From Methyloceanibacter stevinii (lineage in GTDB: Bacteria; Pseudomonadota; Alphaproteobacteria; Rhizobiales; Methyloligellaceae): a stretch of 64,000 nt of DNA. Positions 9,429 to 17,712 of the stretch are shown here, piece by piece. The stretch lies in contig NZ_LPWE01000012.1 of NCBI RefSeq assembly GCF_001723355.1, positions 1 to 64,000 on the forward strand, read 5' to 3'. Below the pieces are notes generated by a model. It was not told where the DNA came from, did not search any database, and saw nothing but the letters and a program-made list of their open reading frames with translations. Position numbers and translations under genes: made by a program. Position 1 is the stretch's first letter, and the number at the start of each line of letters is the position of its first letter.

Positions 9429-9863
9429 ATGAAACTCTATTCCATTACCAAGAACACAGTACGCGCCTACGTCATCGCTTATTTCGCGCGTGGGCGCCGC
9501 ATGCCCACGCCGGGCATGAACGCGAGACGGGCCTACGGCTATTCGGATAGAGCGTGGGCAGAAGTCGCAAACGACATAAACAAATACGGCTGGATGGACC
9601 AGCTCGGCGTCTTGTTGGATGCCCATGAGATGGCGCCGCTAAAGACGGTCGAAGAGATCGCGGATCTCATTTGGTCGAAACGCTCTGCCAAGACGAAGAG
9701 TGGCGGCACGCGAACCCGAAAAGCAGTTCGATCGACGCAAACGGCAAAGCGAACGTCACGCGCCGCCAAATCGCGGCGCAAGCGGCCCACCCATCGCAAA
9801 ACGATCACGCGCAATGCAGCGGCCCGCAAGAAAACCGTGCGGACGCGCCGTAAGCAGAGCTGA
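9429..9863 (+). CDS. Small protein with histone-H1-like Lys/Arg tail
   Basis: A 144-residue protein in two parts. Residues 1-83 look folded and helical (including RAWAEVANDINKYGWMDQL and TVEEIADLIW). Residues 84-144 hold 26 Lys/Arg and no Asp or Glu, with TKR/AKS/RKK-type repeats like bacterial histone H1-like and AlgP-type tails. Nucleic-acid binding is inferred from the tail; the N-terminal part is not recognised. The ATG at 9429 is chosen because it follows a G-rich ribosome site and begins the structured part. The longer frame upstream would run through the palindromes at 9372-9406. Its promoter probably uses that operator. Confidence 0.7.
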   Translation: MKLYSITKNTVRAYVIAYFARGRRMPTPGMNARRAYGYSDRAWAEVANDINKYGWMDQLGVLLDAHEMAPLKTVEEIADLIWSKRSAKTKSGGTRTRKAVRSTQTAKRTSRAAKSRRKRPTHRKTITRNAAARKKTVRTRRKQS

Positions 9864-9932
9864 CGAGGGAGAACGCGGCAACGAGGGGCACGACGATCGA
9901 GTTCGCCGGTCTGCCAATAGGGGGGTGGGACA

Positions 9933-10961
9933 ATGGCAAGAGGACTGTTTGGCGCCATTCTGAGCGCCGCAATCGGTTTCATGGGCATTGGAGGCGCCGC
10001 CGCTCAAAGCACGGGGACAGAACCGCTGCACCTGTCGGATGCACCGGATGACGTGGGACAGTCACTGAGTACCGGAGCGCTCGCGTCCTGGTTTGGGGGA
10101 GACTGCGCAGGAACGATCCTGCTCCGGCGATCCAAGGACGCGATCGGTAGCATCATCTCGCCGACGTGTTTCGAGGATGCCCAGGGCGCGCAGTTCGCAT
10201 GGGCAGACGACGCGATATCGAACTCCGAGGTTTGGTCCGCGCAAGGAATCGTCGCGGCGCGGCTGATGCATCGCGGTCAGACGCAGCGATACAGCCCTTA
10301 CGTCCAGAACCTCGCGTTCGCGCCTTACGCTTACTTCGACCGGGTCGCGAGCGGGGGCAGTGTGGTCGACGGCATCGACAATCTCGCTTACGGGGCCGTG
10401 TTTGAACTCTCCGTTGCGAACGTCTTGGGGGCGACGCACTACTTCGACATCGATGCCGAAGTGGTTTCCAGCTTCGACGGCGCCGCGAAGAACTGGTCCG
10501 TGGGCGCCGAATGGCAACCCATCGGCTATCTGCGCCATGGCCGGACGTTCCTCCGCTATTTCGGTCAGCCAATGGCCTTGGGGCGCAATTTCCTATGGAC
10601 GATCACCCCGAAGGTTTACGGGGAGTACGTCTCGGAAATGTCGGATGCCGCCGAGCAGCCGATCTTCGCGGACCGGGACGAGGCCTTGCGGATAGGCCCG
10701 ACTGTCACTGTCAATCTCTACGGCCTCAAGGAGTTCGAGGACGTTCCGTGGTGGGCCCAACGGTTCAGCCTGGAAGTCACCTATGGCTGGCTCTACGACA
10801 CACTTTCCGAACTGGACTACGAGCTGTTGGACTCGTCGGTCACGATGGCTCTCGACGAAAAAGGGCATCTCGGTCTCACGCTGAGCTACCGCAAGGGCCA
10901 ACTTATCGAGACAGGACAGGACGTGGACTTGGCGAAGCTAGGACTGTCGCTCAGCTACTAG
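9933..10961 (+). CDS. Predicted outer-membrane beta-barrel or secreted protein, unknown
   Basis: A 342-residue protein with an N-terminal signal peptide (hydrophobic core at about residues 5-20, likely cut after GGAAA). The mature part alternates hydrophobic and polar residues with many aromatics (PYVQNLAFAPYAYFD, GRTFLRYFG, FSLEVTYGWLYD). It ends in LGLSLSY, and a C-terminal aromatic residue is typical of barrels inserted by the BAM machinery. No enzyme motif is seen. A strong G-rich ribosome site precedes the ATG. It lies 69 bases after the basic-tailed gene, so the two may be co-transcribed. I do not recognise the family. Confidence 0.72.
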   Translation: MARGLFGAILSAAIGFMGIGGAAAQSTGTEPLHLSDAPDDVGQSLSTGALASWFGGDCAGTILLRRSKDAIGSIISPTCFEDAQGAQFAWADDAISNSEVWSAQGIVAARLMHRGQTQRYSPYVQNLAFAPYAYFDRVASGGSVVDGIDNLAYGAVFELSVANVLGATHYFDIDAEVVSSFDGAAKNWSVGAEWQPIGYLRHGRTFLRYFGQPMALGRNFLWTITPKVYGEYVSEMSDAAEQPIFADRDEALRIGPTVTVNLYGLKEFEDVPWWAQRFSLEVTYGWLYDTLSELDYELLDSSVTMALDEKGHLGLTLSYRKGQLIETGQDVDLAKLGLSLSY

Positions 10962-10967
10962 TAGCGG

Positions 10968-11765
10968 CTAGCGGGGCCAGTTCGGCGTACGCTTCTCGAG
11001 GAACGCGCCGATGCCTTCTTCGGCTTCGGCATCGAGCATGTTCTCGACCATCACCGAGGCGGTGTAGCGGTAGGCTTCGTCGAGCGGCATCTCGGCCTGG
11101 CGGTAGAACGCTTCCTTGCCCGTCTTCAGCGTACGGCCGGGCTTGCTTGCGATCGTGCGGCCGAAGGCGACGGCCTCGTTCACAACCCGGTCCGCGGCGA
11201 CCACACGGTTCAAGAGCCCGAGCCGCATGGCATCCTCAGCGCCGACCATCTCGCCCAGAAGCAGCATCTCCATGGCCGCCTTGCGCGAAAGATTGCGGCT
11301 CAGCGCCACCATGGGTGTCGAGCAGAACAGGCCGATATTCACGCCGGGCGTTGCGAAGCGGGCATCGATGGCGGCGACGGCAAGGTCGCAGGTCGCTACG
11401 AGCTGGCAGCCGGCCGCGGTCGCAATCCCGGTCACCGCGGCGATGACGGGCTTCGGCAGGCGCACGATGGCCAGCAGCATCTCAGCGCAAGTCCGCATGG
11501 TCTCTTCGTAGAAGGCCCGGCCCTTGTCAGGGTCGTTGCGGTGGGCGGTGAGCTCTTTGAGGTCGTGGCCGGACGAGAAGGCGGGTCCAGCGCCCGTCAG
11601 CACGACAGCGCGGACGCTATCGGTCTCTGCTGCCTCGGCGAGGCCCCCGCGCACAGCCGTCATGAGATCCATCGACAGGCAATTACGGGCCTTAGGCCGA
11701 TTGAGCGTCAGCACCCGAACCGCGTCCTGGTCTTCGCTCAATAGGATGTTCTCGTCGTCGCTCAT
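10968..11765 (-). CDS. Enoyl-CoA hydratase/isomerase family protein lacking both catalytic Glu
   Basis: A 265-residue crotonase-fold protein. The oxyanion-hole segment (FSSGHDLKEL) and the second loop (GIATAAGCQLVATCDLAVA) are clear. The two catalytic glutamates of classical hydratases are replaced: Gln stands in AAGCQLV where Glu144 would be, and Gly in ATPGVNIG where Glu164 would be. This resembles ECHDC3-type members more than a beta-oxidation hydratase, so another CoA chemistry or a non-catalytic role is likely. The ATG at 11765 is chosen over a longer frame to 11828. It is divergent from rplM. Confidence 0.85.
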   Translation of the reverse strand: MSDDENILLSEDQDAVRVLTLNRPKARNCLSMDLMTAVRGGLAEAAETDSVRAVVLTGAGPAFSSGHDLKELTAHRNDPDKGRAFYEETMRTCAEMLLAIVRLPKPVIAAVTGIATAAGCQLVATCDLAVAAIDARFATPGVNIGLFCSTPMVALSRNLSRKAAMEMLLLGEMVGAEDAMRLGLLNRVVAADRVVNEAVAFGRTIASKPGRTLKTGKEAFYRQAEMPLDEAYRYTASVMVENMLDAEAEEGIGAFLEKRTPNWPR

Positions 11766-11909
11766 CGGGACCCCGGATCGCTCTTTGGATTTGTCGCCAA
11801 CTCGCTTACACCAACTGGCCGAAAACACACGTAAATTCAGTCGTCTTCGTCACGGTAGTTAAATACCACACAACTACTATATTGATTTTGCGTAGATAAT
11901 TTAATCCGC

Positions 11910-11938
11910 TTGACCGCTCTGAATCCACCCGTTAGAAG
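11910..11938 (+). promoter_or_regulatory. Candidate sigma70-type promoter for rplM-rpsI
   Basis: TTGACC (11910-11915), then 17 bases, then TAGAAG (11933-11938), about 40 bases before the rplM start. The -35 box is good and the -10 box weak. A further inverted repeat GTAGTT/AACTAC (11855-11860 and 11872-11877) lies between this gene and the divergent crotonase gene. Confidence 0.33.
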
Positions 11939-11977
11939 CGCCAATCTTTCGGTTGAGACGCAAGAGTGACGCGAACC

Positions 11978-12442
11978 ATGAAAACCTTTTCCGCCACGCC
12001 CACGGACATTGAAAAGTCCTGGGTCCTGATCGACGCCAGCGGCCTTGTGGTGGGCCGACTCGCGGCGCTTATCGCGACGCGGCTGCGCGGCAAGCATAAG
12101 CCCGGCTACACGCCTCATATGGACGATGGCGACAACATCATCGTCATCAACGCCGGCGACGTGATCTTCTCGGGCAACAAGCGCGCCGACAAGACCTATT
12201 ACTGGCACACCGGCTACCCGGGCGGCATCAAGAGCCGCACCGCCGAGAAGGTCCTGGACGGAAAGCATCCGGAGCGCGTGCTGCACAAGGCCGTCGAGCG
12301 CATGCTCCCGCGCGGCCCGCTGGCCCGCCAGCAGCTCAAGAACCTCAAAGTCTATGCGGGCCCCGAGCATCCCCACGAGGCGCAGAACCCCGTGCCGCTG
12401 GATGTCGCCGCCCTGAACACGAAGAACGCAAGGAGCGTCTAG
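11978..12442 (+). CDS. rplM: 50S ribosomal protein L13
   Basis: A 154-residue large-subunit protein. The sequence begins [15 protein letters not shown] and carries the L13 core motifs [33 protein letters not shown] and [17 protein letters not shown]. An in-frame GTG at 11966 would add four residues; the ATG at 11978 matches the usual alphaproteobacterial N-terminus. It is followed after five bases by rpsI, the standard L13-S9 operon. Confidence 0.97.
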   Translation: MKTFSATPTDIEKSWVLIDASGLVVGRLAALIATRLRGKHKPGYTPHMDDGDNIIVINAGDVIFSGNKRADKTYYWHTGYPGGIKSRTAEKVLDGKHPERVLHKAVERMLPRGPLARQQLKNLKVYAGPEHPHEAQNPVPLDVAALNTKNARSV

Positions 12443-12447
12443 GAGCC

Positions 12448-12930
12448 ATGAGCGAAACCAACACGCTAGAAGATCTGGCTCAGCTGCAGACCGAAGGCGA
12501 CGCCCCGGCTGCCGAGCGCGTCTATGAGCGCAAGGTCGATTCCCTCGGCCGCGCCTACGCCACCGGCAAGCGCAAAGACGCCGTCGCTCGTGTCTGGGTG
12601 AAGCAGGGCCCCGGCAACATCACCGTGAACGGCAAGGACCACACGGCCTATTTTGCCCGCCCGGTGCTTCAGATGATCCTGAAGCAGCCTCTGGTGACGG
12701 CTGCCCGCGACGGACAGATCGACGTGGTCTGCACGGTTTCCGGCGGCGGTCTCTCGGGCCAGGCCGGTGCGGTGCGTCACGGCATTTCCAAGGCGCTCAC
12801 CCATTTCGAGCCGGAGCTGCGTTCCGTTCTCAAGAGGGCCGGCTTCCTGACCCGGGATGCCCGTACGGTCGAGCGTAAGAAGTACGGTAAGGCCAAGGCC
12901 CGCCGCAGCTTCCAGTTCTCCAAGCGCTAG
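12448..12930 (+). CDS. rpsI: 30S ribosomal protein S9
   Basis: A 160-residue small-subunit protein with an N-terminal acidic extension of about 30 residues, common in alphaproteobacterial S9. The core follows with [30 protein letters not shown] and the basic tail ending FQFSKR, which reaches the decoding-site tRNA. It begins five bases after rplM and is followed by a strong terminator hairpin at 12959. Confidence 0.97.
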   Translation: MSETNTLEDLAQLQTEGDAPAAERVYERKVDSLGRAYATGKRKDAVARVWVKQGPGNITVNGKDHTAYFARPVLQMILKQPLVTAARDGQIDVVCTVSGGGLSGQAGAVRHGISKALTHFEPELRSVLKRAGFLTRDARTVERKKYGKAKARRSFQFSKR

Positions 12931-12958
12931 TAACTCTCACGCTTGTTCTGAATTGTTG

Positions 12959-12994
12959 CGGGAGAGGGGCGCTGCCTCTCTCCCGTTTTTCGTT
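12959..12994 (+). terminator. Rho-independent terminator after rplM-rpsI
   Basis: An 11-base-pair stem (12959-12969 with 12975-12985, one G-U pair, 5-base loop) is followed directly by a T-run (12986-12990, then GTTTT after one C). It ends the ribosomal protein operon before argC. Confidence 0.9.
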
Positions 12995-13044
12995 TTGAGC
13001 CGTCGAATCCCGCCCGAGGCGGGTCAACATTTCCGGGGTCGGAC

Positions 13045-14094
13045 ATGACCAGCACACAGACGATCCGGGCCGCCGTGCTCGGCGCTTCCGGGTATACCGG
13101 CGCCGATCTGATCCGGCTCGCGGCCAGACATCCCAGTATCGAAATCACAGCCTTGATCGCGAAGGCCCATGCGGGCCAGCCGCTCGCCAAGGTCTATCCG
13201 CACTTCGCGAGCCTCGACCTGCCGGCACTCGTGACGGCGGACGAAGTCGACTGGGATAACGTGGACGTGGCCTTTTGCGGGCTGCCCCACGGTACGGCCC
13301 ATAACGAGATCGCCAAGCTCCCCGACAGCGTCAAAGTCGTCGACATGTCCGCCGATTTCCGTCTGCGGGATCTCGGCACCTACGCCGAGTGGTACGGTGC
13401 CGAGCATGGCGCCCCCGAGTTGGCGGAGGGCGCGGTCTACGGGCTGACCGAACACTATCGCGACGCCATCGCAGAGGCCCGTCTCGTCGCCTGTCCGGGC
13501 TGCTATCCCACGGCGGTACTCCTGGCGCTTCTGCCTTTGTCCAAGTCCGGTCTCATCGCGGCCGACGGCATCATCATCGATGCCAAGTCGGGCGTCTCCG
13601 GCGCGGGCCGCTCATTGAAACAGAACATTCTGTTCTCCGAGGCGGGAGAGGGGCTGTCGCCTTACGGCGTCGGCACGCATCGCCATGTCCCGGAGATCGA
13701 GCAGGAACTCGGCGCCGCAGCCGGTAAGTCCGTGACCGTGAACTTCACGCCCCATCTCGTCCCCATGACGCGAGGCGAGCTGTGCACCTGCTACGTCCAG
13801 CTTGCAGACGGCACCTCCGCGGACGATGTCCGGGAGGGCTTGGCGAAGGCCTATGCGGAAAGCCCATTCGTGCGCGTGGTCGAGGAGGGCGTCATTCCGG
13901 CGACACAACACGTGCGCGGTTCGAACTACTGCCACATCGGCGTCTTCGCCGACCGCATTCCGGGGCGGGCGATCGTGATTTCGACGATCGACAATCTGGT
14001 GAAGGGATCGGCCGGCCAGGCGCTTCAGAACTTCAATCTGATGTACGGCCTGGACGAAACGACCGCGCTGGAACAGTTGCCTCTGTTCCCGTAG
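13045..14094 (+). CDS. argC: N-acetyl-gamma-glutamyl-phosphate reductase
   Basis: NADPH-dependent third step of arginine biosynthesis, giving N-acetylglutamate semialdehyde. The N-terminal nucleotide motif is VLGASGYTGADLIRL. The catalytic Cys lies in VACPGCYPTAVLL, and GLPHGTAH and VDMSADFRL are also characteristic. The 349-residue length and the location just after rplM-rpsI match the long ArgC type of Hyphomicrobiales. A terminator separates it from rpsI, so it probably has its own promoter in the 13.0 kb gap. Confidence 0.96.
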   Translation: MTSTQTIRAAVLGASGYTGADLIRLAARHPSIEITALIAKAHAGQPLAKVYPHFASLDLPALVTADEVDWDNVDVAFCGLPHGTAHNEIAKLPDSVKVVDMSADFRLRDLGTYAEWYGAEHGAPELAEGAVYGLTEHYRDAIAEARLVACPGCYPTAVLLALLPLSKSGLIAADGIIIDAKSGVSGAGRSLKQNILFSEAGEGLSPYGVGTHRHVPEIEQELGAAAGKSVTVNFTPHLVPMTRGELCTCYVQLADGTSADDVREGLAKAYAESPFVRVVEEGVIPATQHVRGSNYCHIGVFADRIPGRAIVISTIDNLVKGSAGQALQNFNLMYGLDETTALEQLPLFP

Positions 14095-14115
14095 ACGCGA
14101 CAACGACGGGCACGG

Positions 14116-15963
14116 CTAGTCCTGGGACTTCACGTAGCTGCCGGGCGCATCCTCGATCGGCGGGAACGGCCCGCTCGAGGGGTCGCGCGCCGGCACCTTT
14201 TCGCCCGAGAGGTCCTGAAGCCAAACCGCCCAGTCCGGCCACCAGGAGCCGGGGATCTCGGTAGCGCTCTCGACCCACTGCTCGAACGTCTCGCGCGGTG
14301 CGCCCGTCCAATATTGGTACTTCTTCTTGGCCGGAGGATTCACGACTCCGGCGATATGGCCGGACCCCGCCATCACATGGCGGACGTCGCCGCCATAGAG
14401 CCTGCTGCCCCGATAGACCGACGAAGCGGGCGCGATGTGGTCCTCCCGCGTGAAAAGCTCGTAGATCGGGATCTTGATCTTGGAGAGATCGAGCTTCACG
14501 CCGCCGAGCTCCATCTCTCCCTTGCCGAGGCGGTTCTCGTGGTAGAACTCGCGCAGATAGAACACGTGGTTCGCCGCCGGCATCCGCGTGGAATCGGCGT
14601 TCCAGAACAACAGATCGAAGGGGAAGGGCTTCTTGCCCAGAAGGTAGTTGTTCACGACATAGGGCCAGATCAGGTCCTTCGGCCGCAGCATGTTGAACAC
14701 CGCCGCCATGCGCGACCCATCGAGATAGCCGCGCTCGGCCATCATCTCTTCCATCGACTTCAACTGCGCGTCGTCGATGAACATCAGGAGGTCGCCGGCC
14801 TCGGTGAAATCGACCTGCGCCGTGAGGAAGGTCGCTGCTGCGATCCTGTCGTCTCCCTTCGCCGCGCAATAAGCCAGTGCCGAAGCGAGCAGGGTGCCCC
14901 CGACGCAATAGCCCATGAGGTTCACATGATGAACCCCCAGCTGCCGGTTCACGATCTCGACGGCCTTGAGAATGCCGTCGCGCATATAGTCTTCGAACGT
15001 CTTCTGCGCGAGCGTCGAGTCGGGGTTCACCCAGGAGATCATGAAGACCGTGAAGCCCTGATCCACCGCATACTTGACCAGTGACTTCTCCGGCTTGAGA
15101 TCGAGAATGTAGTACTTGTTGATCCACGGTGGCGCGATGATCAGCGGCGTCTTCGAGACTTCTTCCGTGGTCGGCTCATATTGAATCAGCTGGATCAGCT
15201 CATTCTGGAAAATGACCTTGCCCGGCGTGATTGCCAAATCCCGTCCGACCTCGAAGGCCGACAGGTCGGTCTGGCTGACGCGCAGAAGGTCTTTGGACTG
15301 ACCGATGTCCTCGGCCAGGAGCGCCATGCCCTGAACGAGATTCTCCGCATTGGTCGCCAGCGTCGTTCGGACCACCTCGGGATTGGTGAAAGGGTTGTTG
15401 GAGGGCGACATCGCCGACAGGACTTGTCCCAGATAGAACATGGCTTTGCGCCGGGTCTTGTCATCGACGCCTTCCGTGTTCTTGGTGACGTCCTCGGCCC
15501 AACGCGACGTGATCAGGTAAGCCTGTTTCCAAAAATCGAAGTACTGATTCTCCGACCAGCCCGGGTCGTTGAAACGGTTGTCGCCGGGGTCGGGCTCGGC
15601 CACCGGCTCCACCTCCTCACCCAGAAACTTGCGGACGGAGCGTCCCCAAAGATTTGCGTAGCTGTTGAAGAGTTCGCTCTGGGCGGCGGCCAACTTGCTG
15701 GGATTCGAAACCATGGCTTGCGCCACCGAGCCGAAGGTCTTGGCGGCTTCGCCGACCTCGGAGGCCACGCTGTAGGGGCTTTTGCCGCTCGACGCATTAC
15801 GCTCGGCCAGGGAGGAGGCGACCTTCGCACCCTGATCGAACAGGCGCACCATGTTCCGCGCGAACTCGTCGAAGTTCATCGTGTCCTGCGCTTCGCCTTC
15901 GATCTTGTCGCCGCCCGTGGGACCCCCTGCACCTGCTTTTCCATCCCGGCCGTCGTCACGCAT
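14116..15963 (-). CDS. phaC: Class I polyhydroxyalkanoate synthase
   Basis: Polymerises (R)-3-hydroxyacyl-CoA into storage polyester at the granule surface. At 615 residues it has the class I length. An N-terminal PhaC domain precedes the alpha/beta-hydrolase core, which has the lipase-like box GYCVGGT with the nucleophilic Cys at about residue 353. The PPWINKYYILDL and GWVNPD-like (SWVNPDSTL) segments and the late GSGHIAGVVNPP catalytic-His region follow. The ATG at 15963 has GAGG seven bases upstream; an ATG at 15879 is an alternative. phaA/phaB and phasin genes are not in this window. Confidence 0.95.
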   Translation of the reverse strand: MRDDGRDGKAGAGGPTGGDKIEGEAQDTMNFDEFARNMVRLFDQGAKVASSLAERNASSGKSPYSVASEVGEAAKTFGSVAQAMVSNPSKLAAAQSELFNSYANLWGRSVRKFLGEEVEPVAEPDPGDNRFNDPGWSENQYFDFWKQAYLITSRWAEDVTKNTEGVDDKTRRKAMFYLGQVLSAMSPSNNPFTNPEVVRTTLATNAENLVQGMALLAEDIGQSKDLLRVSQTDLSAFEVGRDLAITPGKVIFQNELIQLIQYEPTTEEVSKTPLIIAPPWINKYYILDLKPEKSLVKYAVDQGFTVFMISWVNPDSTLAQKTFEDYMRDGILKAVEIVNRQLGVHHVNLMGYCVGGTLLASALAYCAAKGDDRIAAATFLTAQVDFTEAGDLLMFIDDAQLKSMEEMMAERGYLDGSRMAAVFNMLRPKDLIWPYVVNNYLLGKKPFPFDLLFWNADSTRMPAANHVFYLREFYHENRLGKGEMELGGVKLDLSKIKIPIYELFTREDHIAPASSVYRGSRLYGGDVRHVMAGSGHIAGVVNPPAKKKYQYWTGAPRETFEQWVESATEIPGSWWPDWAVWLQDLSGEKVPARDPSSGPFPPIEDAPGSYVKSQD

Positions 15964-16052
15964 TGGAATGCCTCGATCTCTCTCCCCAGGACCACATTTC
16001 CGCCGCCTTGTCGGAGCGTGGTTGCGCCAGCTTCCGCCGAACTCGTCATTGT

Positions 16053-16067
16053 GCTATGCAATATAGC
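16053..16067. promoter_or_regulatory. Short palindrome between phaC and the lipoprotein gene
   Basis: GCTAT (16053-16057), five bases, then ATAGC (16063-16067), in an A+T-rich patch of the divergent promoter region upstream of phaC. It could be an operator. With only 5-base arms it may also arise by chance. Confidence 0.25.
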
Positions 16068-16117
16068 GATTTGGCGGCTGGGTTCGCCAGGGGAAACTCC
16101 ACTAGAGCAAAAACGTA

Positions 16118-16357
16118 GTGTTTTTTTTACAGTCAGCTTACCGGCTGGCGGCAGTCCTGTCCGTCATCCTTTTGTCTGGATGTGCGAGCAGCCTGCCGGA
16201 TCAGGGCCCTCTGCAGCGTTTCAGCGACGCGATCCGCGGCTATGACGACACGCTGACGAAGTCGGAGCGTGAAGCGGCGATCTCGGATCTCAAGCAGGAG
16301 AAGGACCGGCAAGACGCTCAGGTCAAACAGGTGAAGAGCACCCCGAAAACGAACTAA
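16118..16357 (+). CDS. Small lipoprotein, unknown function
   Basis: A 79-residue protein with a signal peptide ending in the lipobox LLSGC, so Cys22 would be lipidated and the protein anchored in the envelope. The mature part (about 57 residues) is polar and helical, rich in Lys, Asp and Gln toward the C-terminus (SDLKQEKDRQDAQVKQVK). The start is a GTG with no strong ribosome site visible, so the exact start is less certain. It lies between phaC and the aminotransferase gene, facing away from phaC. Confidence 0.65.
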   Translation: MFFLQSAYRLAAVLSVILLSGCASSLPDQGPLQRFSDAIRGYDDTLTKSEREAAISDLKQEKDRQDAQVKQVKSTPKTN

Positions 16358-16471
16358 AATCAAAGCAAACCGACCGAAGGTCTTAAGTCCGAGATGCTTG
16401 CCGGGCGGGGCCTTTTCGTGGTTCAACTTCAGACTCCCAATTTCAGAAAGATCGGGTGGGGATAACCGTCC

Positions 16472-17704
16472 GTGCAGAACGAATTTCATAGGATCAAGCG
16501 GCTGCCGCCGTATGTCTTTGAGCAGGTGAACAAGCTCAAGGCGGAAGCGCGCGCCCGCGGCGACGACATCATCGACTTCGGGATGGGCAATCCCGACATG
16601 CCGACACCGCCGCATATCATCGACAAGCTGGTGGAAACGGTCCGCGACCCCAAGGCCACCCGCTATTCGGCGTCGAAGGGCATCCAGGGCCTGCGCAAGG
16701 CGCAAGCCGCTTACTACGACCGTCGCTTCGGCGTGAAGCTCAACCCCGATACCCAGGTCGTCGCGACGCTCGGTTCGAAAGAAGGCTTCGCCAACATGGC
16801 CCAGGCGATCACCGCCCCGGGCGATGTGATCCTGGTCCCGAACCCCACCTATCCGATCCATGAGTTCGGCTTCATCATGTCCGGCGGCGTGATCCGGCAT
16901 CTGCCGGCCAGCACCGATTCCCAGTTCATGGTCTCGCTCGACAAGGCCATGCGCCACAGCGTGCCGAAGCCGTCGGTTCTGGTGCTCAATTATCCGGCCA
17001 ACCCGACCGCGGTCGTCGCGAACCGCGACTTCTATGCGGAGGTCGTCGCCTACGCCAAGAAGCACGACCTGATCGTGCTATCCGATCTCGCCTATGCGGA
17101 AATCTATTTCGAGGGCGAGCCGCCGGGTTCGTTCCTCGAGATCCCCGGCGCCATGGATATCGCGGTCGAGTTCACATCCGTATCCAAGACCTATTCCATG
17201 CCGGGCTGGCGCATCGGCTTTGCCGTCGGCAACGAACGTCTCATCCAGGCTCTGACCCGGGTGAAGTCTTATCTCGACTATGGCGCCTTCACCCCGATCC
17301 AGGTGGCGGCAGCGGCTGCGCTGAACGGCCCGCAAGATTGCGTCGACGAGATCCGGGGCGTGTACAAGCGCCGGCGCGATACGCTCGTCGATGCCATCAC
17401 CCGCGCGGGCTGGCCCATTCCGTCTCCGCCGGCGACGATGTTCGCGTGGGCGCCGATTCCGGACATGTTCGCTCATATCGGTTCGCTCGAATTCTCGAAG
17501 CTCCTCCTTGAGAGAGCCTCCGTCGCCGTGGCGCCGGGCGTTGGCTTCGGCGAGTACGGCGAGGGCTATGTGCGCATCGCGCTCGTGGAGAACGAGCAGC
17601 GCATCCGCCAGGCTGCGCGGAATATCCGCAAGTTCCTCACCGAGTCGGCCAACGAGCTGCACAACGTCATTCCTCTGGCCTCCAAGGCCCAGCGGACGCT
17701 ATAG
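16472..17704 (+). CDS. Class I/II aminotransferase (AlaC-like)
   Basis: A 410-residue PLP aminotransferase of the AlaC/LL-diaminopimelate aminotransferase-like group. Seen are DIIDFGMGNPD near the N-terminus, NPTYPIHEFGF, VLNYPANPTAV, LSDLAYAEIYF and the PLP-lysine segment SVSKTYSMPGWRIGFAVG. The usual role is a pyruvate/glutamate-alanine transaminase; in this genomic position it is often labelled a diaminopimelate or aspartate transaminase without proof. The GTG start is preceded by GGTGGGG. Eight bases separate it from hom, so the pair is probably one operon linking aspartate-family and alanine metabolism. Confidence 0.88.
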   Translation: MQNEFHRIKRLPPYVFEQVNKLKAEARARGDDIIDFGMGNPDMPTPPHIIDKLVETVRDPKATRYSASKGIQGLRKAQAAYYDRRFGVKLNPDTQVVATLGSKEGFANMAQAITAPGDVILVPNPTYPIHEFGFIMSGGVIRHLPASTDSQFMVSLDKAMRHSVPKPSVLVLNYPANPTAVVANRDFYAEVVAYAKKHDLIVLSDLAYAEIYFEGEPPGSFLEIPGAMDIAVEFTSVSKTYSMPGWRIGFAVGNERLIQALTRVKSYLDYGAFTPIQVAAAAALNGPQDCVDEIRGVYKRRRDTLVDAITRAGWPIPSPPATMFAWAPIPDMFAHIGSLEFSKLLLERASVAVAPGVGFGEYGEGYVRIALVENEQRIRQAARNIRKFLTESANELHNVIPLASKAQRTL

Positions 17705-17712
17705 CTCCTTCC

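Noticed and set aside
10511-11446. 311-codon forward frame over the barrel gene end and the crotonase
   Set aside because: Arg/Ser-rich without domains; overlaps two well-supported genes in other frames.
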